Shown: positions 39,960-50,225 of the stretch, one piece after another
How positions within the stretch are numbered: the first letter of the stretch is position 1
Layout: each line of letters begins with the position of its first letter
NCBI GenBank assembly: GCA_009103225.1
Contig: RHPI01002272.1
Span: 129,454-190,416 of the forward strand
From: Chlorokybus atmophyticus
Taxonomy: Eukaryota; Streptophyta; Chlorokybophyceae; Chlorokybales; Chlorokybaceae
DNA: 60,963 bases
Reading direction: 5' to 3'
Program-made: the position numbers and the translations under genes
Notes under the pieces: generated by a model
What the model saw: only the letters and a program-made list of their open reading frames with translations
What the model was told of the DNA's origin: nothing
Databases searched by the model: none

Positions 39960-40460
39960 ATGTATTGCATATTGGGTGCAATCGATCCATTTATAAAAAT
40001 GCATGTAGAGGGTTTGAATTGCACCAGGTAGTCCTATATACAGCAACCAGGTATAGGCCGTCACTATAGAACAACCACATGGAAACAAAGACAGTAGTTG
40101 CACATGTGAAGGTTGTGTAATTTTGTGCGTGATACAAGTGCACATACAATTCCAGCACTTGCACTAGACCAGCCCCCTTAGCTGTAGTTGTTGTGGTTGT
40201 GCCTGGTGTTGCTGGTTAATGTGACCGCTGGTGCACGGTGTGTGTTTATCGGGGGCGCCGCTATTTTCCTTATACAATGTGGCGTGCATATGCGCATGCA
40301 TTAGACATGTAACAGACTGCGCATGTAAGCATGTTGCGTACAGAAAACGCAAGACATGCGTGATGGAGTACCCCGTATGCACAGACAGCAGCCGCTATAA
40401 CAGCAGGTTCTCATTGCAGGCAGGCAGGAAGCACATGTATACAACGCCACTGGCCTATTG
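39960..40460. other. E2 interval without recognised gene
   Basis: Contains AT-richer spacer and another GGGTTTGAATT telo-box-like site near 40,010. No domain seen on either strand. Confidence 0.4.
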
Positions 40461-40467
40461 GAACTGG

Positions 40468-40781
40468 TCTTATGGCCCACTGATCGAGCAGCTAGGGGCC
40501 TACTGGAACCTCAACAGCAAGACATTGATAGAGCAGCTATGTACAAGGTGAAAACTGCTGCTGACTCAATTGGAGTAGTCATAGCCGTGACCATCGCTGT
40601 CGTAGTCTCCCATGGTGTCTCTTATGGTGTCTCTTATGGCCCGCTGATCGAGCAGCTAGGGGCCTACTGGAACCTCAACAGCAAGACACTGATAGAGCAG
40701 CTATGTACAAGGTGAAAACTGCTACTGACTCAATTGGAGTAGCCATAGCCGTGACCATCGCTGTCGTAGTCTCCCATGGTG
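40468..40781. repeat. 150-bp tandem duplication
   Basis: 40,468-40,617 and 40,632-40,781 are almost identical (TCTTATGGCCCACTGATCGA ... GTCTCCCATGGTG). They are separated by 14 bases. The unit includes the C-terminal codons of the minus-strand gene that follows. Confidence 0.85.
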
Positions 40782-41554
40782 GCCTCGGTATACTCTGACA
40801 GCTCACTATCGGATGCAGCGAGTGCCAGGAAGAGGTTGTAAATCTCCTCCCTCACGTTTTCGGGGAGATTGGGCACCCTCCGGATGCGATAGCGCATGCG
40901 ATGGAACTTGTACTTGTAGCGGGCGGCACGTACATTCTCCGCTATAACATCCTCCAGTTCTACACCAAGCCTGTCTATCTCTTGACGCTGTGCAGACACC
41001 TGCGTTGCTAGAGTTTGGTCACAATGCATGCTACCAACAGATATCAGCAGCTTACAGATAGTGCAAGTCATACCTTCCTGCGCAAGTCGGCAACGGTTTG
41101 CCGCAGCTCTCTCACGTCGTAGCGCAGCCAAGCCGATATGCACAAGCATGCCTGCCAACAGAGACATACACAAACCAGAGCAAGCCTGCACAACAAGAAG
41201 GTTTACACATAGTGAGGTGGAATACCAGATCAAAGGGCGTGGCGGCGAGGGAAGAAGGCGATGGCGCATGCCAACAGAGACTGGGCAAGAAGAGGCTGGC
41301 CGTGCGTTGACTAACTTGGTCAACACACAAACACATATGCACACACACATGCACAGACAATGAAGCATCTCAACTTTGTGCATACACAAACCAGAGCAAG
41401 CCTGCACAACAAGAAGGTTTACACACAGTGAGGTGGAATACCAGATCAAAGGGCGTGGCGGCGAGGGAAGAAGCACTGTGGGAAGAGAGACGGCGGCGGC
41501 GCCTTCGGAAACAAGACTACAACTGCAACAACCTTGACGCCCACATGCACACAA
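40730..41554 (-). CDS. E2 gene of unknown function (helical, His/Tyr-rich tail)
   Basis: The best part of the frame is 40,730-41,160: CRLAQEGMTCTICKLL, then a helical region QRQEIDRLGVELEDVIAENV and YKFHRMRYRIRRVPNLPENV, ending DYDSDGHGYGYSN. The upstream part is interrupted by a 93-bp direct repeat and may be an intron. No family recognised. It shares the terminal exon sequence with the 150-bp duplication. Confidence 0.4.
   Translation of the reverse strand: MCACGRQGCCSCSLVSEGAAAVSLPTVLLPSPPRPLIWYSTSLCVNLLVVQACSGLCMHKVEMLHCLCMCVCICVCVLTKLVNARPASSCPVSVGMRHRLLPSPPRPLIWYSTSLCVNLLVVQACSGLCMSLLAGMLVHIGLAALRRERAAANRCRLAQEGMTCTICKLLISVGSMHCDQTLATQVSAQRQEIDRLGVELEDVIAENVRAARYKYKFHRMRYRIRRVPNLPENVREEIYNLFLALAASDSELSEYTEATMGDYDSDGHGYGYSN
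41165..41473. repeat. 93-bp direct repeat
   Basis: 41,165-41,257 and 41,381-41,473 are nearly identical (CATACACAAACCAGAGCAAG ... CGGCGAGGGAAGAAG). Confidence 0.85.
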
Positions 41555-41639
41555 CCGGCGTGGACGAGGGTTTCATAATGTGGCACCCTGTCAAGTCTCA
41601 GCCCATTGCTGAAAGCCTAGTGCGTCAGCAGAGGACTGA

Positions 41640-42190
41640 AAATTGACAGTCGCAAAGTCACCCCCGACGCTGCCGCCCACGCCGCTGATACTGCCGCCGC
41701 CCACGCCGCCCGCAACTCCAAACCCTAATTCGTACCTGATCGGTCCTGTTGAGCGATATTCTAGTACCTGACACCCGCCTCTCAAATTGAGAGGCATGTG
41801 AGGGGTGTAACAGCTGGCCAAACGGCTGTTTGCTCAACTCAGTGCAAAAGTTTCACTGTGCTGCTATCGGTTTCATGCTCAATTCCTCATGACCATAAAG
41901 GCTTTATGGTAAAGCACAGCTTTCTTGTAGACATGCCGGCAAGGTTTGTGCATGCACTGGCATTTGCTTGCTAGCTTGCTGTTCAGCTGGACTAAGTCAT
42001 GGTAGCAGCTGGCATGGAGCTGAACGACGTGCTTCGGCAAGGTAAAGTACGGTTTGCTTGATGTGTGAAGCACATGCACATGGCCAAGCAGCTGCAGTCA
42101 ATTGAGGCAGTTAACTGAGGTTTCTGGTTGAACAGTGTTGTGGCTGTGCACAGCTTGACAAGCAGTTTGACCTACTAGTTTGAGGTGGTG
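41640..42190. promoter_or_regulatory. Third E2 GCC/telo-box cassette upstream of the TnpA-like gene
   Basis: CCGCCCACGCCGCTGATACT and CGCCGCCCACGCCGCCCG precede CCAAACCCTAATTC (41,713-41,726), the same layout as at 35,400 and 39,760. The rest of the interval to 42,190 shows no gene. Confidence 0.5.
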
Positions 42191-42192
42191 CA

Positions 42193-44643
42193 GTGGTCAT
42201 GTCAGGCACGACGTCTGGTGGGCGGTCTAGCGACCTGAGTGGAGGCTGGGACAACTTGGACGATGAGATCTGGGGCAAAAGTGCTGCTGCACCATCAGAT
42301 GAGCAGCTCCAGCGTGAGTGGGAAAAATCTGAGGAGACGGCTCACCTCCGTGACCTTGAGACCACAGCAATGATGCCCTTGAAAGTGAGCTTACAATGAT
42401 GTGCAAGCAACCACTCTCGATATGAGCATGTGCTGCCGGAGTCTGTCTCGATTTCTGCCGGAGTTTGTCTCGATTTCTGAGGTTTGCACAAGAAACTCAC
42501 ACTGTTGATATTGTTGTAACAGCGCTCTAGTATGCAATATTTGCACTGTGCAGGCACTAAAGGTCCTTCATTGGCGGGGTCAGCATCATACCAGTGATCG
42601 CCGCGATATCACAAAGCTGGCGGACAAGGGCCGGATTTGCTATGAGTACTGTCGTTTGCTACCGGGGAAGACCCAGACGAAGCAGGACCCACTTAAGTTT
42701 GCTCTTGCAGTTACATGCAAGCATCTGCTTCACCCAGAGTTCCGTCCTGAAAAGGTTGGCAAGGTTGTGAGAGTGTCACCAGCTGTCATGCAACATTGTT
42801 CAAGCTTGAAGGATTTTGCATTCAGTGGCAGTCACCACTCTGGGCCTGGTGCAGGCAAAAACGATAATTTAGGACTTTCTTACCAACAAAAAGGCATATA
42901 CCAACGCCAAGCACAAAGAAGGGCAGAGAGGGAAGAGTAGGGAACAATACAAGGAGATGATAGAGCGCGCTGAAGCAGGGGGGTTTGAGCGAAAGCGCAA
43001 GGGAGCGCCCAGGGACAAGAGCAACAAGGTGTGTGCCATGCAGTGACTGAGTTGTCTGTGCAATGTTTGCATGTCTTAAGTGCCTTTGCCATGTGCATAA
43101 TTGCAGGTCAAAGACAAGTTAAAGGCAAGAGACAGCTCCTCGCTGCACCACTCTGCCAGCGACGCCGAGAATGCCACCTCACAGGGTGAGCTTCGGTTTG
43201 GTAAATGACTATGTTGAGAACGAAATGCTTTGTGTTTGATGGTGCCTTATGTATGCAGGGTGTGTGGTGTGTATGATAGTCCCTTGTGCATGCACGGCGC
43301 CCACGCGTTCACCTCCCGCCAGCAACGCCAGCGACGACCCAAATGTCACCTCGCAGCGTGAACCATGTTTTGCGCGCGCGGGCCGCTGCGGGAGGTACTG
43401 TGTATACACTGTTCTGATCGGTGCCTTGTGCGTGCGATAGGTAACAAGGAAGGCACTGCGCCACAACCCACAAGGTCACCCGCTACTGGTTCACAGGTTA
43501 GATGTCTGTCATCATTACACGAGCAGCCAAATGCTTGTACTCTCCTGTACATGTCATCATGACCGTTCATGACTGCTGTGTTCAGGCACCTGCCAAACAA
43601 GATGCTGATGTGCGTGATACCAGCTCAGCTCTCAAGGTATGCAACAACGACTGGAGCAAGTATCTAACAAGCATATCTGTTTTTGCAACAGAAACCGCAC
43701 CACATGTAGACACAACACGCCGCGAATGTCATGGAGCTCATGAAAGAAAAGGAAGGCAGAGGGCAAGGGAAGCGCAAAGTGTCTGGTGATGTACGCACCA
43801 CTCTGCTTCACAACAAATGGCACAGCATTACGTTGTGGCTCACAATCTGATGTGCATGCTGTTGGCAGGAGACTGAGGTGTCAAGCCCCCAAAAGAAAGC
43901 AAAGACTGTTCGCTCAATCCCGGCTCCCTACAAGACTAAGGAGGCAGGCCCCTCGACTGGCAAGCAGGAGAAGATGTTGGATAAAAAGAGCGGCAAGCAA
44001 AAGGAGGTATGAAGGACCATCTATGTGCGCTTATAGGCTTCTTGGGTCCTTCTGGTTGCAGAAAAACTGTCACTGCAGCAGACTCGCATGCATGCCTATC
44101 AATTGTAAGCTTGATAACACGGCGTGCCACCTGGTTGCACAGGATGAGCCATCGTATTCAGAAGTATCCGAAATAGACAAAAGCGAGGACAACGATGAAG
44201 ATGGCGCCAAGGACGATGCGAACAGCCCCAACGACAGCGACAACGACTCCCAAAAGGCAGTTTTTTTTTCAAGCGCTATATAGGAGAGTGCATCTGTGTA
44301 TGTGTCTGCCAGTTGATGTGTTTGTCACTTGCATGCGCAGGAAGACCTGAGCGACAAGCATGACACTGCACCGACGATGAAGGTTGGTGATGAAGTCAAG
44401 TTGTTCATCAATGGGCGTAAGGAGCCAGTAGGGGAGGCGCACGTAAGCGACATCAAGCCTGTCAACAAGTTTTATCGCAAGAAGATTGGAGAGGGTGACA
44501 TGGTGGTCCAGTTCACCCGCAGTCTTCACATCACTAGGACCAGACGTCCTGGTGCAGGGGAAGAAGAGGTTGTGCCTTTGCCAATCAGCTTCAAGCGTGA
44601 TGGGGTTGGAGTGCAAGTGACCCACTTGAGAGGTGAGCGATAA
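42193..44643 (+). CDS. E2 TnpA-like (second En/Spm) protein
   Basis: Multi-exon gene. Exon 1 (42,193-42,384: MSGTTSGGRSSDLSGGWDN ...) ends at AAA|GTGAGC. Exon 2 starts at 42,554 after GTGCAG, and both are phase 0. Exon 2 contains KLADKGRICYEYCRLLPGKT and, after a frame change, TNKKAYTNAKHKEGQRGKSR and EQYKEMIERAEAGGFERKRK. Small Ser/Lys/Asp-rich exons follow (43,108-44,260). The last exon (44,341-44,643) holds VGDEVKLFINGRKEPVGEAH and FYRKKIGEGDMVVQFTRSLH, which resembles the C-terminal domain of plant TNP1/En/Spm proteins. Such proteins bind the subterminal repeats and assist transposition. Low-complexity exons make the full model uncertain. Confidence 0.6.
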
Positions 44644-44649
44644 TTGCGT

Positions 44650-45060
44650 GCTGACTGTGCGTGCGTTATGACAACACACTGCGTCTGACGTATTCATGTG
44701 TGGTTGATGCATGTGAAGAGTGCGAGGCGGGGTTGTTGCTACTTTGGCCTACTAGGTTGATAAAGACCATCAAGGTGAGGGAGCAAAGGAAGGCACATCC
44801 ACACCGCGGGGGAGAGGCCGTGGGAAGGGGAGTCGGGGTGGTCGGGGTGGTCGGGGTGGTCGGGGGCGAAGCAGCAGGAAGTAGATATTGCCGCAGGAGG
44901 TTTCCACCTGCAAGTGCAGCTCTGGGTAGCAGACATGCATTGTAGACAGCATTGAATGTGTTGTTGTAAGTTGGCTGCCATTCAGCTGACATTGCTGGGC
45001 TGGCTGGACGGACTGCTGTGAATATTATTAGTAGCACTGCATATATCGGTCTTGTTCTAC
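44650..45060 (+). other. E2 3' exon/UTR region with GGTCGGGGT repeats
   Basis: Four tandem GTCGGGGTG units at about 44,831-44,865 in an Arg/Gly-coding context; the frame encodes RGEAVGRGVGVVGVVGVVGG. It may be the tail of the TnpA-like gene. No domain. Confidence 0.35.
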
Positions 45061-45757
45061 TTCATATCACTTGAACATTCATAGTAACATTGACGGTCGT
45101 AAAACAGCAGCTTACCATTGTTCGACTTCATTGCCATTGAATAACTACTCACATGTAGGACTTAGTGTGCAGGCTAGATCACTATGAGTATTCAAACAAT
45201 ACATGCGTGCATATTCAGTGGTGTAGTACGGTTGCAGCACCACACCATACAGGGTGAATTTTTAACTCTACTGCAAGTGAAAGTTTTGGGTGACTGTAAG
45301 TGTTCAAACAATCCCTGCGTGCATATTCAAGTCTGTTGCAGCTGCCATATGGAATACTACAGGTATTCAAACGAACCCTGCCTGTGAATGTTCGACGCTT
45401 TTGCAAGAGTCTGTCTTGCCTAACTACAAGAATTCAAACGATTCCTGCTTGGATATTCAGTGGTGTAATACATGTGATGGTCACAGCACTACACCATACA
45501 GGTTGAATGTACAGCTCCACTGTAAGTGAATAAATGCCCCACATATAGGACTAGTGTGCAATTTAATTGCCACAGGGATATTCACCGACAATTACATTGA
45601 ACAGGCTTTAACACCTTTCAGACCAAACGGTCTGAATATTCACCTCGACATGCAGGAGCCAGGGACGCCGTCTAGGCTATTCACCCCTGTTTTTGTTGAC
45701 TATTCAGACCAAACAGTATGAAAATTCACAAATCGGGGGGGCTCAGAATTACCGGTG
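45060..45757. repeat. E2 right subterminal repeats and TIR
   Basis: At least a dozen TATTCA/ATTCAAAC motifs. A composite unit, ATTCAAACAATACATGCGTG then CATATTCAGTGGTGTA, appears at 45,187 and 45,430, with partial copies at 45,303 and 45,364. The last 35 bp form the TIR. Confidence 0.8.
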
Positions 45758-46032
45758 GACAAGGAGTCGCCAACATTGTGGCATCGGAGGTTCGGGCATC
45801 TCAGCTACGTCAACCTCACTCGCCCTATCGCTGAGAAGATGGTCAAGGGCATCCATCTCAGCACTGAAGAACTCAAGAATGCATCAGGTGCACTTTGTGA
45901 ACCACCTGCCTGATTGCAAAGCAGCATGCTCTGCCATTCCCATCATCCTCTTCTAGCAGTCAGCATCCTTGCGAGCTTGTGCACATGGATGTCTGTGGCC
46001 CTATGCGCATTGTGGCAAAGGGAGAGGCCAGG
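45758..46032 (+). pseudogene. Copia B pol, pre-integrase fragment
   Basis: Resumes directly after E2 with KESPTLWHRRFGHLSYVNLT, then suffers a frameshift near 45,903 where copia C reads CCATGCCTGGTTGC. It ends at the solo LTR insertion. Confidence 0.85.
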
Positions 46033-46412
46033 TGTTGAAGGTATTCCTACATCCGGTCAGCTTGCCCTCTGCAAAGGAATACACAAGAGGACCTCGATGA
46101 CTCCGGACTGAGTTCGAGCAGACTGCAAAGCAAGGCCTTACAAGAACCGTTGGATTTTGATGGATACGAAGCCGAATGACACGTGGAGTAGCTTGTTGAA
46201 TAGATGTTGAAGTTAGCTACGTGGTGCAACTTACAGCACAGGATTAGGTTGAGTAGATCGTACGGTGTGGCTTGTAGACCAGCAGTGTGTGTATCTGGTG
46301 CAGAATTTGGCGGGTAGAAGACCCGCGGACTTGTTGCCTTAATATAAGCTGTAGTGTTGTGATGTAGCATGTCACCCATGTGCATGTGCTTGTCAACGTG
46401 TGTATGTCAACA
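46033..46412. mobile_element. Solo LTR of another retrotransposon in copia B
   Basis: 380 bp, TGTTGAAGGTATTCC ... GTATGTCAACA, flanked by a perfect CCAGG duplication (46,028-46,032 and 46,413-46,417). Copia C reads CCAGG once at this place. The sequence differs from the copia A-C LTR apart from the first nine bases, so it is a different family, left by LTR-LTR recombination. Confidence 0.85.
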
Positions 46413-46415
46413 CCA

Positions 46416-46563
46416 GGTACTTTGCTACATTCCTCGACGACTATAGCAAGCTGTCCATCATCGTTCCATTGACGCTCAAGTCAGAAGTTGGTACTTTGCT
46501 ACATTCCTCGACGACTATAGCAAGCTATCCATCATCTTTCCATTGACGCTCAAGTCAGAAGTT
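46416..46563 (+). repeat. 74-bp tandem duplication in copia B integrase
   Basis: 46,416-46,489 and 46,490-46,563 both read GGTACTTTGCTACATTCCTC ... AAGTCAGAAGTT. The length is not a multiple of three, so it breaks the frame. Confidence 0.9.
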
Positions 46564-48883
46564 GCTGGAGCTGTGCGCACAGTTGTGGCCTTGTTGGAGA
46601 CGCAGTCTAGCAACAAGATGAAGGCAATGAGGAGTGACCGAGGTGGGGAGTACATCAACAAGGAGTTGAAGGAGTTCTTCGCCAGCAAGGGCATACGCCA
46701 CGAGACAACGGCACCCTACACCCCGCAGCAAAATGGAGCAGTTGAACACCTCAATAGGACACTCTTGGAGCGTGTTGGAGCCATGCTCAACGACACAGAG
46801 ATGGAAGACAGTATGTGGAAGGAGGCGGTACTCACTGCCAACTACATCCGCAACAGGTCACCGGTGAGCTTAGAGCGGAAGACTCCGTGGGAGCACTTCT
46901 ATAGAGCCACACCAGATGTGAGTGGTATGCGTGTGTTTGGATGCACGGCATATGCACTAGTGCCTAAACAGCTCAGGCATAAGCTGGAGCCGGTCAGCAA
47001 GAAGGGCATCTTCGTTGGCTATGAACCGGGTTCCAAGGCTTACAGGATCTTGCTCGAGGACACTCAGAAGATCATTGTGAGCAGAGAGGTGGTTTTCCAT
47101 GAGGGATTATCACAACCAGAAGCAGGCTTCTTTCCTCGAGATGAAGATGAAGCACATCCGGAGGAACTTCCTACGACAGGGGGAGTTGCAGGCAAGGCCA
47201 TCTTCGACGATAAGGGTGAGCAGAACTCTACTGTAGCAGACAAGCAGTCGCACCTGTAGCAGGAGCACACAGCTCGGAGATACCCAATGAGGGGGAGAAA
47301 GGCACCTGACTTCTTACACAAGGCACACGTCGCCAGTGTGCACAATGAGGAGCCAAGCACCTACGAGGAGGCATTGTTAGCACCAGATGCGGAGCAATGG
47401 CAGCGTGCTAATGGACGAGGACATGGCGTCACTCCATGCCAACAACACTTGGTCACTGGAGCAGTTACCGCAAGGAGTGAAGACCATTCTAGTGAAATGG
47501 GTCTTCAAGGTGAAGCGTGATGGTCAGGGCAACATTAAGCGCTACAAGGCAAGACTGGTGGCAAAGGGCTTCTTGCAGCAGGAAGGTGTGGACTTCAACG
47601 AAGTGTTTGCACCTGCAAGTAAGCATACCACCTTCCGTGCACTGCTAGCTATGGTTGCTGCTGAAGACCTAGATCTGCATCACCTGGATGTGAAGACTGC
47701 CTTCCTCTACGGAGAGCTGGAGGAGGAGATCCTCATCGAGCAACCACCTGGACATGAAGAAGGGGAGAGAGGCACAGCGTGCAAGCTGATCAAGGCACTG
47801 TACGGGCTGCGACAGGCACCGCGTATGTGGCACATCAAGCTCACCAAGGAGCTGGAGGCACTTGGCTTCATCGCATCCTCTGCAGACCCTGGGCTCTTCA
47901 TCCATGCAGACAACAAGATCTGGCTGCTCGTGTATGTTGATAATATCATCATCACCGCCAGGCAGGTGCACCACCTGCAGGAGACAAAACTTGCTCTACA
48001 GCAAGCATTCTCAGTCCGTGATCTTGGAGAGGCCAAGTGGTTCCTTGGCATGGTGATTGAGCGCGACAGGGCTGCTCGCACAATCAAGATCAGTCAGGAG
48101 CAGATGGTGAGAAGGCTCGTCACCAAGTTTGGGCTCATTGAAGCGAAGACCAAGACCACACCATTGGCACTTGGCACTGCCCTCATCAAGGCCAAGGATG
48201 AGGAGGTACTCGACAAGGCTCAGTATCCATATGGCGAGCTGGTAGGCAGCATGCTCTATCTGGCAGTGTGCACACGTTTCGATGTTGCACATGCTGTGGG
48301 AGTACTTGCTCGCTACATGTCTGCACCGAGCATGGAGCACTGGAGAGCAGCAAAGGGAGTACTACGCTATGTTGCTGGGAGCGCAACGGTTGGCATCAAG
48401 TTTGAGAGCGGGAGCACTGAGTTGGAGGGCTACTGCGACTCGGACTTTGCTGGTGACCCCAACAGCAGGAGGTCCACTACAGACTACGTCTTCAAGCTGA
48501 ACGGAGGCGTGGTGAGCTGGAACAGCAGGCTGCAGCCAACAACAGCAGCATCTACATCAGAGGCTGAGTAAATGGCAGCGGCAGCAGCAGTGAAGGAGGA
48601 ACTCTGGCTTCACAAGCTCATGGCAGACTCGGAGCACCCTATGGCGTGCATCGTCATCAACTGTGGCAACCAAGGAGCCATCAAGTTGTTGAAGCACCCT
48701 ATCGCCTCGGCAAGGACGAAGCACATTGATGTCATGCATCACTTTGTGCGTGACAGAGTCACAAGGAAGGAGGTGGAGTTCCAGTATTGCAACACCGAGG
48801 ATATGCTGGCGGACTTCATGACAAAGCCATTGTCATCGCTCAAATTCAAGACTTGTTGCGCAGGACTTGGCATTTGTGTTTGA
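46543..48883 (+). pseudogene. Copia B pol: integrase, RT and RNase H with lesions
   Basis: Integrase core (DRGGEYINKELKEFFASKGI and YTPQQNGAVEHLN), RT and RNase H follow copia C closely. Lesions: an in-frame TAG at about 47,257 (Gln in copia C), a one-base insertion near 47,410, YVDD changed to YVDN at 47,936-47,947, which removes a catalytic aspartate, and TAA in place of Tyr at 48,568. The element cannot supply its own enzymes. Confidence 0.9.
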
Positions 48884-48925
48884 CTACAGGAGCAAGCGTT
48901 GGAGGTCAAGCTGCTCGCGTGGGAG

Positions 48926-49350
48926 TGTTGAGAGTCATTCCTACATACGATCAGCATCAACCCTCCACACAGGAGTAGAATGTCGTAAGGACGAGCACTA
49001 GGTCCGGACTTAGCAAGATGGCGTCGTCGGACCAGACTCCGGACTCCAGACAGGAGCCTTACTACCTGCTTTGTATCTCCGCGTATACTTACTCGTATTA
49101 GGCGTGTAAGAGCTTGTTGGAAAGCTCTGGTTGTAAGGAAGACAACACAGCTTAGAGCGCGTCAAAAGGCTGAGTATAGCTTACGCAGTGCTTGCAAACG
49201 TAGACGTGTGTGTAACTAGCTGGTATAAGAACCAGCGGACAACTTGTAATAGATGAATGTGATGTGACTTGTGTATGCTCTGTTGGCGGTAGCTCTGTCT
49301 CTGTGTGTCTATGCTTGCCTCAACTACATGTGCATGCTAGTCCTTCAACA
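48926..49350 (+). repeat. Copia B 3' LTR
   Basis: 425 bp, TGTTGAGAGTCATTCC ... CTTCAACA, followed by the CTGCT target duplication (49,351-49,355). Confidence 0.92.
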
Positions 49351-49720
49351 CTGCTTGCGTAGATGCAACTTTCTGGCATTGTTCTTGGCTCTGAAAACGG
49401 CTGATAGCTTTTCCCAAGCTTGTCTACCATCTTCACATGCAGTGAGCATGGGAAAGTGATGCGGTTTGCAGTTTAACACAAGCAAAGAGTGTGCTTCCGC
49501 TGAATGCTCTGACCACACAGTGTTCGTTCCTGGTGTTGGTGGTGGTGCCTTCGGATCAACGTACTAGTACTTCCACACCTTCTTGTGGATGAGCAAGGCC
49601 TTCATCTCCACGCACCATGTGTTGTAGTTGTCGGTGTCCAGCTTTGCAATTTGCCCCTTGTCGTAGGTCACCTCCATCTCTGTGGTGCCTGCCTTCACGT
49701 GCAGTTGACACCCAAGGCTC
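49351..49720 (-). pseudogene. Copia A Gag N-terminus
   Basis: The separated 5' part of copia A Gag, continuing from 26,117 once copia B is removed. Homology to the copia C Gag start is clear, but a duplicated TACTAG near 49,563 and other changes interrupt the frame. Confidence 0.8.
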
Positions 49721-49784
49721 TGCTACCAACAAGCTTTTGTAGCGTAGAACCACTTATGCACAAGCTAGTCTCACACTCCTCAAG

Positions 49785-49804
49785 CGTAGTGTGGGCCCAT
49801 AACC
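49785..49804 (-). other. Copia A primer binding site
   Basis: CGTAGTGTGGGCCCATAACC on plus, i.e. GGTTATGGGCCCACAC on the coding strand next to the 5' LTR. Same half-tRNA type as copia B. Confidence 0.75.
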
Positions 49805-50225
49805 TGTTGAAGGACTAGCATGCACATGTAGCTGAGGCAAGCATAGATACACAGAGACAGAGCTACCGCCAGAGCATACACAAGTCACATCACATTCATC
49901 TATTACAAGTTGTCCGCTGGTTCTTATACCAGCCATTACACACACGTCTACGTTTGCAAGCACTGCGTAAGCTATACTCAGCCTTTTGACGCGCCCTAAG
50001 CTGTGCTGTCTTTCTTACAACCAGAGCTTTCCAACAAGCTCTTACACGCCTAATATGAGTAAGTATACGCGGAGATACGAAGCAGTTAGTAAGGCTCCAG
50101 TCTGGAGTCCGGAGTCTGATCCGACGACGCCATCTTGCTAAGTCCGGACCTAGTGCTCGTCCTTACGACCTTCTACTCCTGTGCGGAGAGTCGATGCTGA
50201 TCGTATGTAGGAATGACTCTCAACA
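49805..50225 (-). repeat. Copia A 5' LTR
   Basis: 421 bp, TGTTGAAGG ... ACTCTCAACA on plus. More diverged from its partner than the copia C pair is, in keeping with an older insertion. Confidence 0.88.

Larger units (their letters stand above)
27911..45757. mobile_element. E2: 17.8-kb CACTA (En/Spm) transposon with cargo genes
   Basis: The element begins CACCGGTAATT and ends AATTACCGGTG. Its terminal inverted repeats of about 35 bp are imperfect: the left end reads on TTGGGACCCCCCGA and the complement of the right end CTGAGCCCCCCCGA. A 3-bp duplication (GAC) flanks it. The ends are filled with TATTCA/TGAATA subterminal motifs. Gene content: TNP2-type transposase and downstream PHD-containing exons (minus, 28.6-35.4 kb), a cytosine methyltransferase (plus, 35.7-36.8 kb), Gag-like and OTU-protease frames (minus, 36.9-39.5 kb), an unknown gene (minus, 40.7-41.6 kb) and a TnpA-like gene (plus, 42.2-44.6 kb). 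Confidence 0.93.
26118..49350 (+). mobile_element. Copia B: Ty1/copia element inserted in copia A, itself interrupted
   Basis: Plus-strand copia of the same family, inserted into copia A Gag in reverse orientation with target duplication CTGCT (26,113-26,117 and 49,351-49,355). Copia C shows the uninterrupted CTGCTTGCGTAG site. It contains E2 (27,911-45,757) and a solo LTR (46,033-46,412). Pol has several stops and frameshifts. Confidence 0.92.
16007..50225 (-). mobile_element. Copia A: Ty1/copia element carrying nested insertions
   Basis: The two LTRs (16,007-16,430 and 49,805-50,225) enclose one copia genome on the minus strand. It is interrupted by gypsy 1 (19,596-25,642) and copia B (26,118-49,350). 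Comparison with the intact copia C shows that both insertions fall in the Gag region and that removing them restores continuity. Several frame disruptions in pol make copia A non-autonomous. Confidence 0.85.

Noticed and set aside
46033-46412. Part of copia B itself
   Set aside because: Copia C lacks it, and the segment has TG/CA ends and a 5-bp duplication, so it is an independent solo LTR.
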